Positions 36,493-43,923 of a stretch of DNA of 64,000 bases are shown here, one piece after another. The notes under the pieces were generated by a model, which was given only the letters and a program-made list of their open reading frames with translations, was not told the origin of the DNA and made no database searches. A program made the position numbers and the translations under genes. The stretch's first letter is position 1, and every line of letters begins with the position of its first letter. Origin of the DNA: Bacteroidetes bacterium RIFCSPLOWO2_12_FULL_37_12 (GTDB taxonomy: Bacteria > Bacteroidota > Bacteroidia > 2-12-FULL-37-12); NCBI GenBank assembly GCA_001769655.1, contig MEPC01000042.1, positions 157,125 through 221,124 of the forward strand, given 5' to 3'.

Positions 36493-36539
36493 GGTTTAAG
36501 TCGCTACCGCACTTACCTGGCTACAGACTTAAACCAGAG
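36493..36539 (-). repeat. 47-bp dispersed repeat, copy 2
   Basis: Inverted partner of 33516-33562. Termini GGTTTAAGTC/GACTTAAACC pair perfectly over 10 bp. The repeat overlaps the end of paaB and supplies its last residues (ALV) and TAA stop. Confidence 0.88.
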
Positions 36540-36912
36540 CGTCTGAATTTCCTTTTTTAAATTTATTTATCTTATCACGCACCTTAAATCCGCTAGCGTC
36601 CCTGTATTTTTTTTCGTCTGATACAGCCGAATAAAACATATCTTCATCCTCCATGCTGAAAGCGTGAATGTCTGAACTTTTGCAAACCCAAAGTGACACA
36701 CACGCCAAACGTCTGCCATATTGTTCTTTGGCAAAAACAAGCGCCAGATCAGGATGAGGTGCATGTACACAGCCAACATGAACCGGATGATCGCCGCGTT
36801 TTTTAATATGAAAAACTTCATACGTAATCCAATGCTCCTGATTTTTTAATATTTCCCCACCCGGTATTTGCGGAAGTTCAAGGCGATTGATGCGTGGGTC
36901 AAGAGAGGACAT
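36529..36912 (-). CDS. paaB: Phenylacetyl-CoA epoxidase subunit PaaB
   Basis: 127 residues. PaaB bridges PaaAC heterodimers. 'WITYEVFHIKKRGDHPVHVGCVHAPHPDLALVFAKEQYGRR' (in pieces) is the family core. The C-terminus reads 'NKFKKGNSDALV', and the last three residues plus stop come from the inserted 47-bp repeat, so the native end has been altered. It is 16 bp after paaA. Confidence 0.95.
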   Translation of the reverse strand: MSSLDPRINRLELPQIPGGEILKNQEHWITYEVFHIKKRGDHPVHVGCVHAPHPDLALVFAKEQYGRRLACVSLWVCKSSDIHAFSMEDEDMFYSAVSDEKKYRDASGFKVRDKINKFKKGNSDALV

Positions 36913-36928
36913 TTGGGCGTTGGATTTA

Positions 36929-37912
36929 TCAAGCCAGTGGCACTGATTGTGTAAGCTGATTTGTTTTCAGGGCATCTCTCACCCATCTTCCGTGCTCTTC
37001 CGCCCACATTCTCACTTTTAACCGTTCTTTATTACAGGGACCATTTCCATTGATAACCTGCCAGAAAGTTTCCCAGTTTGGTTCGGTATATTCCCATTTG
37101 TTGGTTTCTGTATTTTTTTTCAATTTAGGGTCAGGTAACGTAAGACCTAATTCCCAGATTTTTGGTACGTATGTATTCAAAAATTCCTGGCGCATATCAT
37201 CATTGCTTGCCATTTTTACTTTCCATTTCATAAGTTTTTCTGAATGTACCGATGCTTTATCCGGAGGACCGAAGAAGTGCATGATGGGTTCCCACCAACG
37301 GTTCAATGCATCCTGCAACATCTCTCGTTGTACAAAAGTTCCGGTAGCAAGAAAAACTAACCCTTCGTGCCCTTGTTTCAAATGAAACGATTCTTCATAA
37401 CAAATCCGTTCGAGGGCTCTGCAATAAGGCGCATAAGAACCTTTTGAGTTTGTTATCTGATTAATAATAGCACCTGCATCAATAAGAAATCCAATGACAG
37501 TGACATCAGCCCAGGTTTCGGCAGGATAGTTAAAAACGTTGGAGTATTTTGACTTTCCATTCAATAAATCATTAATCATGTTTTCACGGGATTTCCCAAG
37601 CGTTTCTGCCGCACTGTATAATAATTGCCCGTGACCAATTTCATCCTGAACTTTTGCTATAAGCGCTAATTTTCGTTTGAATCCAGGAGCTCGTGTAATC
37701 CAGGTTCCTTCGGGTAATGCTCCAATAATTTCAGAATGTGCATGTTGTTCTATTAATCGAATCAATTGCCGCCTGTAATCAAAAGGCATCCAATCGCGGG
37801 GCTCTATCTTTTCACCCCGCGCGATTCTTTCTTCGAACAACAAAAGCTTTTCAGGATCATCATTTACCTGATTGTCCTGTAGTTTATCAAAAATATATCC
37901 TCCTCCGTACAT
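36929..37912 (-). CDS. paaA: Phenylacetyl-CoA epoxidase catalytic subunit PaaA
   Basis: 327 residues. Diiron oxygenase that epoxidises phenylacetyl-CoA with O2. The two E-x2-H ligand motifs are visible as '[11 protein letters not shown]' and '[14 protein letters not shown]'. It is the first gene of a paaABCD cluster on the minus strand. The reductase paaE and downstream paaG/Z/J genes are not in the window. Upstream is an 11-copy 7-bp repeat that occupies the promoter region. Confidence 0.96.
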   Translation of the reverse strand: MYGGGYIFDKLQDNQVNDDPEKLLLFEERIARGEKIEPRDWMPFDYRRQLIRLIEQHAHSEIIGALPEGTWITRAPGFKRKLALIAKVQDEIGHGQLLYSAAETLGKSRENMINDLLNGKSKYSNVFNYPAETWADVTVIGFLIDAGAIINQITNSKGSYAPYCRALERICYEESFHLKQGHEGLVFLATGTFVQREMLQDALNRWWEPIMHFFGPPDKASVHSEKLMKWKVKMASNDDMRQEFLNTYVPKIWELGLTLPDPKLKKNTETNKWEYTEPNWETFWQVINGNGPCNKERLKVRMWAEEHGRWVRDALKTNQLTQSVPLA

Positions 37913-37922
37913 TGTGATTGAA

Positions 37923-37999
37923 TTTTCTATTTTCTATTTTCTATCTTCTATTTTCTATTTTCTATCTTCTATCTTCTATTTTCTATCTTCTATCTTCTA
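37923..37999. repeat. Eleven tandem copies of a 7-bp unit (TTTTCTA/TCTTCTA)
   Basis: Eleven contiguous 7-mers alternating TTTTCTA and TCTTCTA. The array fills nearly the whole gap between paaA (start 37912) and the upstream gene (stop 38001). The minus strand is purine-rich apart from its Ts. Confidence 0.95.
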
Positions 38000-38000
38000 A

Positions 38001-38690
38001 TTAATACTGTGAAATATCTATCGTAATGGTCTTCTTCTCATCATCCGAAGGCATTATAAAACAAACTCTTACGAATAATTCACCGGTAGTTTTTTTCTCA
38101 AAGTATGTTTCTATGCGGTATTCGCTGGGTTTGTATAATTCAAAGTTATGATAATTCTCTGGAGAATATTTGTAGCTGTCCCAACTTACTACTTTACCCC
38201 GTATGTATTTATATGGAAGTAAATAATCAAGATTTAATTGTTCTTCGATGTGTTTACGGATGCTATTTAACGAACGATGTGGCCATCCTTCTATGTCAAG
38301 ATAGGGATGAATGGCTTTTTCATTGTTAAAAAAAACTTCGGGATTCGATTTATTCCGTTTAAAATATCTTTCTTCCATACGATGTTCGGAAGACATAGTA
38401 CTGAATTCTTCTATGATAAATACTGCCTGTGTGCTGTCTGAACTTAGTAATGAATCAAGTCGTAAGCGACACTGATTTCTAACCCTGTTTGAGCGAATAT
38501 CATAAAATACGTTTTTGTCTCTTTGCGTTAGAATTTCCGATGCGCCTGATTCAAGAATAGTATTATACACCAATTCGGTTTCTGATGTCCACCTCGACCA
38601 GGGCGTTTGTGAGAATATCCTACCGGTGCAACTAACTAATAAAAAAAATATTGAAAGAGTTGTAAAAAAAAATCTCTGATGCTTATACAT
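38001..38690 (-). CDS. Hypothetical secreted protein
   Basis: 229 residues. The N-terminus MYKHQRFFFTTLSIFFLLVSC has a lipobox-like LVSC, with an alternative cut after 'RIFSQ'. The mature part is a mixed fold with 'RNQCRLRLDSLLSS' and a C-terminal strand-rich stretch 'GELFVRVCFIMPSD', ending ISQY. No family is recognised. It precedes paaA on the same strand but is separated by the 7-bp repeat array. Confidence 0.65.
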   Translation of the reverse strand: MYKHQRFFFTTLSIFFLLVSCTGRIFSQTPWSRWTSETELVYNTILESGASEILTQRDKNVFYDIRSNRVRNQCRLRLDSLLSSDSTQAVFIIEEFSTMSSEHRMEERYFKRNKSNPEVFFNNEKAIHPYLDIEGWPHRSLNSIRKHIEEQLNLDYLLPYKYIRGKVVSWDSYKYSPENYHNFELYKPSEYRIETYFEKKTTGELFVRVCFIMPSDDEKKTITIDISQY

Positions 38691-38767
38691 AATAAAGATA
38701 CTGAAAAACGTTACTAAATTACTGCAAATATATTATAAATACTCATGCTAAGGTTATAAAGGTATTG

Positions 38768-38787
38768 CCCCTATACCCCTATACCCT
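38768..38787. repeat. CCCCTATACCC word repeat
   Basis: Two and a half copies of CCCTATACC ending at the stop codon of the DUF6089-like gene. Same family as 14672-14695 and 40589-40640. Confidence 0.6.
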
Positions 38788-39609
38788 CTAAAGCATGAAA
38801 GTAGGGCACTTGGGCCAATAGAAAATATATGAAAGACCTACGCTGAGAAAATAATACCAATCATCTTTTTTCGGATTACCACGCTGGGAGCCATCCGGGT
38901 TTGTAAAATTTTCATACTCCGGTAATTCATTACTTCTGTCAGCAAGGTATCGTGCCGGATCACCTAATCCGCTGTTATTGTAATAAAATCCACTCACATC
39001 GTCGAGGTAATCGGTAAATGTTTTACGTGCACCCATTTCAATATTCAAATTGATACGGGTGGATACGCTGTATTTAAAACCGATACCAAACGGTATGCAA
39101 GTTCCGGAAAGCGAGTAAGGACGTTTCAAGTTTCCCGGCTGTTCCTGACCTTCTGTTTTTAATTCCTGTAATTCCACCCATTTTCCATTATATTCTGCTG
39201 TGGGATTATGGTGAAAATAAGCAAGTCCCACAAATAAAAAAGGGCTGAAACTCCATGTATTTTTTCCGTTCTTAAATTCTAAAAAATTATATTGGTATTG
39301 TACACCTGATTCAATTATCAATGACCGGAAGTGTAAATTTCTTCTTACCCTGAACGGCTCATTAAACTGGTCATCAAAAGCTGTGATATAACCAGATAGG
39401 ACGTTTGCCTTCACCGAATGTATATTGTTAAAATTATAAAGAACCATGATTTCACCTCCGGGTCTGAAAAACAAAGGATGTGGATAGGGCGAAAGGTCAC
39501 CTGTATAATTTAACACACCGAGAGCGCCTCCCAGTTCTATTTCCTGTGAAAATAATCTGAAAGAAATTAATAGGAGATAAAAAGAAAATGAGAAACGGAT
39601 GTTGGACAT
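38788..39609 (-). CDS. Outer-membrane beta-barrel (DUF6089-like), paralogue 2
   Basis: 273 residues from the ATG at 39609, which overlaps the upstream stop as TAATG. This start gives signal peptide MSNIRFSFSFYLLLISFRLFSQ. 'GGALGVLNYTGDLSP', 'FLFVGLAYFHHNPTAEYNG', 'CIPFGIGFKYSV' and 'GARKTFTDYLDDVSGFYY' are shared with the neighbour. It is predicted to be an 8- or 10-stranded barrel in the outer membrane; role unknown. It is translationally coupled to its paralogue. Confidence 0.8.
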   Translation of the reverse strand: MSNIRFSFSFYLLLISFRLFSQEIELGGALGVLNYTGDLSPYPHPLFFRPGGEIMVLYNFNNIHSVKANVLSGYITAFDDQFNEPFRVRRNLHFRSLIIESGVQYQYNFLEFKNGKNTWSFSPFLFVGLAYFHHNPTAEYNGKWVELQELKTEGQEQPGNLKRPYSLSGTCIPFGIGFKYSVSTRINLNIEMGARKTFTDYLDDVSGFYYNNSGLGDPARYLADRSNELPEYENFTNPDGSQRGNPKKDDWYYFLSVGLSYIFYWPKCPTFML

Positions 39610-40511
39610 TATCTGAATTTCGGACATTTCACACCACCTGCCCTGTAAATATAGGTAAAATGTAAACCTGTAAGAATATACCAATCATCATCAGTAGGAT
39701 CTCCTCTTTGGTTATCAGGTAAATAACCGTTGGAAATATTGGGATCATTCCATTCATTAGAACGGTCTGCTAATTTTGCGGCAACTGGACCGCTTTGTTT
39801 AACGATATCATCGGGCTGAGCATAAACAGTACTTACATCATCCAGGTAATCGGTAAAGGTTTTTCTCCATCCAATTTCGAAAGCAAGGTCCATGTGACTG
39901 TTGAGCTTGTACCTGTATCCTATCCCAAAAGGGAGACATATCTGAATCAACGCATATTTATCTGCGGCATAATTATCATAACCCAATGCGCCTAACCCTT
40001 GCCCTTCGGTGCCAAGGGGCTGTAAGTCGTACCAGGTACCATTGAGTTGCGCTTGTGGATTAAATTTGAATACGCCAATTCCTCCAAACATATAAGGAGT
40101 ATAAATTTGCCTTTTGGTCCATACTCCTGAATTCTCAAAAAAATCAATAATAATATGACCACTCAATTCCACCACGTACGACTTAAATGAAAGATTCCTG
40201 TAAAAACGGGCTTCATCACGGGAATTCGCGTCTTTTCCGTGAACATTTGTGTAGGATATCTGCCCTCTGAGAGTAACCTGAGGACCATAGCGGTAGTTAT
40301 AAGTTCCCCCAACATAATAATCCGTTTCCTGAACAGTTCTGAAATTAGCATCCAGGTCGCCAACATAATTGCTGGCTCCGGCTGTAAACCCGTAAGATGT
40401 ATAGCGCTTCTTTTTAAAACTCTGAGCAGAAACCGGTGAGGAAAACACCCAATAAATAATAAGGATAACCAGTAGGTAACCAGATACTTTATATAAAACA
40501 CTTTTTCTCAT
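39609..40511 (-). CDS. Outer-membrane beta-barrel (DUF6089-like), paralogue 1
   Basis: 300 residues from the ATG at 40511 (MRKSVLYKVSGYLLVILII, a signal peptide ending PVSAQ); another ATG lies five codons upstream. 'FTAGASNYVGDLDANFR', 'FGGIGVFKFNPQAQLNG', 'LPFGIGYRYKLNSHMDLAFEIGWRKTFTDYLDDVS' (in pieces) match the downstream paralogue. It ends 'YIYRAGGVKCPKFR'. A perfect -7 and a TTG -33 precede it. Function unknown. Confidence 0.8.
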   Translation of the reverse strand: MRKSVLYKVSGYLLVILIIYWVFSSPVSAQSFKKKRYTSYGFTAGASNYVGDLDANFRTVQETDYYVGGTYNYRYGPQVTLRGQISYTNVHGKDANSRDEARFYRNLSFKSYVVELSGHIIIDFFENSGVWTKRQIYTPYMFGGIGVFKFNPQAQLNGTWYDLQPLGTEGQGLGALGYDNYAADKYALIQICLPFGIGYRYKLNSHMDLAFEIGWRKTFTDYLDDVSTVYAQPDDIVKQSGPVAAKLADRSNEWNDPNISNGYLPDNQRGDPTDDDWYILTGLHFTYIYRAGGVKCPKFR

Positions 40512-40549
40512 AAAACAAAATTTCACTTAAAAAATCACTATAGGTTAAG

Positions 40550-40579
40550 CAAAGATAATAAATATTTTGAAAAAAACAA
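40550..40579 (-). promoter_or_regulatory. Promoter of the barrel gene pair
   Basis: Minus strand TTG (40579-40577), 19 bp, TATCTTTG (40557-40550). About 38 bp from the ATG at 40511. Confidence 0.7.
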
Positions 40580-40588
40580 GTGATTCAA

Positions 40589-40640
40589 CCCTTATACCTC
40601 TATACCCTTATACCCCTATACCTCTATACCCTTATCCCCC
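40589..40640. repeat. CTTATACC/CTATACC word array
   Basis: Alternating CTTATACC, TCTATACC, CTTATACC, CCTATACC, TCTATACC, CTTATCCC in the gap, running into the pnp stop codon at 40632. Confidence 0.75.
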
Positions 40641-41444
40641 AATACCTTCAATCAACTCCCTGAAAATTATTGTCATCTTGGGTGCCGCACTGTTTGCCGC
40701 CTCCAGCACCTCTTCATGCGTAACTTTTACAGACACATCGGGTGATGAAACATCTGTAATAATGGATAACCCAAAACATGCAATACCTCTATGCCTTGCC
40801 GCTATTACTTCCGGAATCGTTGACATTCCGATGACATCTGCTCCGATTACTTTTAAAAATCTAATTTCAGCCCTCGTTTCAAAGCAAGGACCGGATACCG
40901 CGGCATATACTCCTGTTTTTATAGGAATGTTATTTTTTTGTGCTATTTCTTTTGCTTTTTTAATCAAGATTGGATCATAAGGAGCACTCATATCCGGAAA
41001 TCGGGGTCCCCACTCATCGTGATTGGGACCAATCAATGGATTGCTCCAGATTAAATTAATATGGTCTTCAATTATCATCAGGTCACCAATACGATAATCC
41101 GGGTTTACCCCGCCACAGGCATTCGATAATAAAAGTGTATGGATTCCTAATTCTTTCATTACCTGCACCGGATACGTAATCACTTTCATAGAATATCCTT
41201 CATAATAATGAAATCTTCCCTGCATGGCGACCACTTTTTTGCCTCCCAGAAATCCAAAAATTAATTTCCCGGAATGTCCTTTCACTGTTGAAACGGGAAA
41301 ATCAGGTATGGAAGTATAATCTATTTGCTGAGTTTTTTTCAATTCTTCACCTAAACTGCCCAAACCGGAGCCGAGAATTATTCCGATTTCAGGCACAAAA
41401 TCAGTGACTGATCTTATATAAGAAATTGTCTTTTTGATATCCAT
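40632..41444 (-). CDS. pnp: Purine nucleoside phosphorylase
   Basis: 270 residues, trimeric class I PNP. It splits (deoxy)inosine and guanosine with phosphate. Phosphate-site 'ILGSGLGSLG' and 'GHSGKLIFG', 'MQGRFHYYEGY', 'LLLSNACGGVNP', active-site Glu in 'GPCFETRAEIRFL', and 'GMSTIPEVIAARH' are all present. The start codon lies inside a 9-bp repeat that flanks a MITE-like insertion, so its own leader has been displaced. Confidence 0.95.
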   Translation of the reverse strand: MDIKKTISYIRSVTDFVPEIGIILGSGLGSLGEELKKTQQIDYTSIPDFPVSTVKGHSGKLIFGFLGGKKVVAMQGRFHYYEGYSMKVITYPVQVMKELGIHTLLLSNACGGVNPDYRIGDLMIIEDHINLIWSNPLIGPNHDEWGPRFPDMSAPYDPILIKKAKEIAQKNNIPIKTGVYAAVSGPCFETRAEIRFLKVIGADVIGMSTIPEVIAARHRGIACFGLSIITDVSSPDVSVKVTHEEVLEAANSAAPKMTIIFRELIEGIGG

Positions 41445-41618
41445 TTTCTGTTACTGTTCAGTCCAAAATGAAAAAATAAAATTTTGCCACTGATTACACG
41501 GATTAATGTTATAAAAAATCTTAAAATCGTATTTAATCAGTGTAATCAGTGGCTAAATTTTTTTTCTTGTTCAATTAGTGGTTTAATTAATTTGGATACT
41601 GAACAGTACCCATTTTCT
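41441..41618. mobile_element. MITE-like element (160 bp) with 9-bp target duplication
   Basis: CCATTTTCT at 41441-41449 and 41610-41618 flanks 41450-41609. The element ends are inverted: GTTACTGTTCAGT-CCAAA at left and, reversed, GTACTGTTCAGTATCCAAA at right. A second nested inverted repeat (GCCACTGATTACAC at 41486; partner at 41533-41553) makes a long hairpin. There is no coding capacity. The target site included the pnp start codon. No IS family is assigned. Confidence 0.8.
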
Positions 41619-41628
41619 TTAAAAAACG

Positions 41629-41636
41629 CAAAGTTA
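41629..41636 (-). promoter_or_regulatory. Probable original pnp -7 element, TAACTTTG
   Basis: Perfect TAnnTTTG on the minus strand, just upstream of the MITE. It is 16 bp from the duplicated ATG at 41613 but about 185 bp from the real pnp start. The -33 is weak. Confidence 0.5.
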
Positions 41637-41673
41637 ATAGTTTTATTGTTAATATTGTTTTTTTTGATTATCA

Positions 41674-42885
41674 ATGCCACGCGTTCTTCGCATTATTAAT
41701 CGCTTAAACCTGGGGGGACCCACGTACAATGCGGTTTACCTGACCAAATATTTAGCGCCGGAATATGAAACAATGTTGCTGGCGGGTATGAAAGATGAGT
41801 CAGAAGCATCTTCCGCTTTCATTGCAGAACAGGAAGGAGTGCCATTTCAATATATATCTACCATGCACAGACATGTCAATCTTTGGAACGATTGGCAGGC
41901 ATATAAACACATAAAAAAAATTATTCTCCAATTTAAACCACATATAGTTCATACCCATGCCGCCAAAGCCGGAATTCTGGGAAGATGGGCGGCATTGTCG
42001 TGCAAGGTGCCGGTTATAATTCATACTTTCCACGGACATGTTTTTCACTCGTATTTTAATTCGTTGACCTCCCGTTTTATCATTGAAGTTGAAAAATATT
42101 TTGCCCGAAAATGTTCATCCATTATTGCCTTATCCGATAATCAGAAAGTCGAATTGCTTAGTGTATTAAAAATACCGGATAAAAAGATTTGCACAATACC
42201 GTTGGGATTTAACATGGAACGATTCAACATAAAGCAGGAGGAGAAAAGAATAAAATTCAGAAAACGTTTTATGCTCGGTGAAAATGACATTGCTATTGGA
42301 GTGGTTGGGCGAATGGTTCCTGTAAAAAATCTGGAATTCTTTGTGGATGTTATTGCAAAATTATTACAGGAAACCAAGAGAAATTTCAACGTGTTTATGG
42401 TTGGAGATGGGGAGTCGAAAAACAACATTTTATATAAGATAAAACAATACGGACTTTCTTATTCAGAGATGATGGAGGGTGATTGCAAAAATGTAAATTT
42501 TATTTTTACTTCCTGGGATAAAAAAATTGACGAAGTAATGGCAGGATTAGACCTGGTTTCATTATGTTCTTTAAATGAAGGCACACCGGTTAGCATCATA
42601 GAAGCACAAACTGCCGGCAAACCGGTGATTAGCACAAATGTCGGTGGTGTTGAAGATATTATAGCTGATGGTAAAACAGGATTATTATCAGAAGTCAACA
42701 ATAGAAAAATGTTTGTTCAACAATTAAAAACACTGATTGAAAATGATGAACTTAGAAAAAATATGGGGATTCAAGCTAAAGAAAATATTGGTCAGCGATT
42801 TAATTATTTACGTTTGGTAAAAGACACTAAATTGTTATATGACAACCTTTTATCACAAAAAACGTTTGACGGGGGTTACGAGTAA
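41674..42885 (+). CDS. Glycosyltransferase family 4-like protein
   Basis: 403 residues. GT-B fold with N-terminal 'RIINRLNLGGPTYNAVYLTKYL' (in pieces) and 'VHTHAAKAGILGRWAA', then a GT4-type C-terminal domain 'VGRMVPVKNLEFFVDVIAKL', 'GTPVSIIEAQTAGKPVISTNVGGVEDII' (in pieces) with the E-x7-E nucleotide-sugar motif. It transfers a sugar during capsule or exopolysaccharide assembly. It is the first gene of a forward cluster with the Wza- and Wzc-like genes. Confidence 0.9.
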   Translation: MPRVLRIINRLNLGGPTYNAVYLTKYLAPEYETMLLAGMKDESEASSAFIAEQEGVPFQYISTMHRHVNLWNDWQAYKHIKKIILQFKPHIVHTHAAKAGILGRWAALSCKVPVIIHTFHGHVFHSYFNSLTSRFIIEVEKYFARKCSSIIALSDNQKVELLSVLKIPDKKICTIPLGFNMERFNIKQEEKRIKFRKRFMLGENDIAIGVVGRMVPVKNLEFFVDVIAKLLQETKRNFNVFMVGDGESKNNILYKIKQYGLSYSEMMEGDCKNVNFIFTSWDKKIDEVMAGLDLVSLCSLNEGTPVSIIEAQTAGKPVISTNVGGVEDIIADGKTGLLSEVNNRKMFVQQLKTLIENDELRKNMGIQAKENIGQRFNYLRLVKDTKLLYDNLLSQKTFDGGYE

Positions 42886-42935
42886 TTTCTTATATTTTCT
42901 ATTTTATATTTGCTATTTTCTATTTGATATCCATC

Positions 42936-43772
42936 GTGAGCTCACTAAAAAAAATCCTATTTCTAATCTTCATTTCTATACAGCTCTTCTCTTGCCGTAT
43001 CGGAAAACAAAACGTACTTTTCAGAATCACCCCCGAACAAGCCACCTATCTGGAAAAAGAACGGAAAGAAAAACCGGTACCAGATAGTAATCCTGACTAT
43101 ATTGTCAGAACCGGAGATATGATAACCATTTATCTGATGAATAACGACTATAACTATATGGGCGGTGGTCCTGGTTTAAAAGGAGGACAGGGTTTGGGGG
43201 TGGGGGTGGGCGGTGGCATGCAAAATCAAACAGGCGCATCCGGAGGAAATTCTAAAAGTGCAATAGACATTTATGAGTATCTTGTCGAATCAGACGGAAT
43301 GGTAAGAATTCCCTTGGCTGGATTGGTTAAATTAGATGGATTGACACTCAGGCAGGCATCAGGATTGCTCGAAGAAAAATATGCTGACTATTATAAAAAC
43401 ATTTATGTAATCTTAAAAGTGTTAAACCGCAGGGTATTTATTTTAGGCGAAACAGGACAAACCGTTTTTTATCTTAAAAATGAGAAAACCACACTGATTG
43501 AACTTCTTACCGAAACAAAAGGAATTTCTCAGGAAGGTAAAGCCTATAATATCCGTATTATCAGAGGTGACTTGAAAAATCCACAAGTTTTTCTGGTTGA
43601 CCTGACAACCATTGATGGTCTTAAAAAACAAGACCTTGTTCTTAAAGAAAATGATATCGTTTATATTGAACCCGTTAAGAAAATTACTATAGAAGCGGTT
43701 AAAGAAATTGAACCAATCATTAGTTTGCTTACCTCATTTCTTTTGGTTTGGGGAATATTTTTTAGAAATTAG
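42936..43772 (+). CDS. Wza-like polysaccharide export lipoprotein
   Basis: About 278 residues. The start is uncertain: GTG 42936 or TTG 42924, no ATG fits. Both give a lipoprotein signal with lipobox LFSC. The Poly_export domain ('DYIVRTGDMITIYLMNN', 'GMVRIPLAGLVKLDGLTLRQA') and an SLBB domain ('VFILGETGQTVF', 'GRLKNPQVFLVDL'-like DLKNPQVFLVDL) follow. A Gly-rich loop (~residues 70-100) interrupts the export domain. A C-terminal hydrophobic helix ends the protein (SLLTSFLLVWGIFF). It would form the outer-membrane exit for polysaccharide, with the Wzc-like kinase. Confidence 0.88.
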   Translation: MSSLKKILFLIFISIQLFSCRIGKQNVLFRITPEQATYLEKERKEKPVPDSNPDYIVRTGDMITIYLMNNDYNYMGGGPGLKGGQGLGVGVGGGMQNQTGASGGNSKSAIDIYEYLVESDGMVRIPLAGLVKLDGLTLRQASGLLEEKYADYYKNIYVILKVLNRRVFILGETGQTVFYLKNEKTTLIELLTETKGISQEGKAYNIRIIRGDLKNPQVFLVDLTTIDGLKKQDLVLKENDIVYIEPVKKITIEAVKEIEPIISLLTSFLLVWGIFFRN

Positions 43773-43798
43773 GTAGTTTTCATTTGACGGATTTCTTG

Positions 43799-43832
43799 CC
43801 CCTCTCCATTTTGGAGAGGGGTTGGGGTGAGG
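43799..43832 (+). repeat. CCCCTCTCC hairpin repeat, copy 1
   Basis: CCCCTCTCC-ATTTT-GGAGAGGGG followed by TTGGGGTGAGG. A perfect 9-bp stem. The inverted copy lies at 46395-46431, so the pair flanks the wzc-like gene. Confidence 0.85.
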
Positions 43833-43923
43833 TCTTTAAGAAAGTGTTAAATTTATCCTTAAGTTGACGGCTTTAGGGGTATAAATGCATTTGTCATTCC
43901 ATTAATTCATTTATAAATCAATC

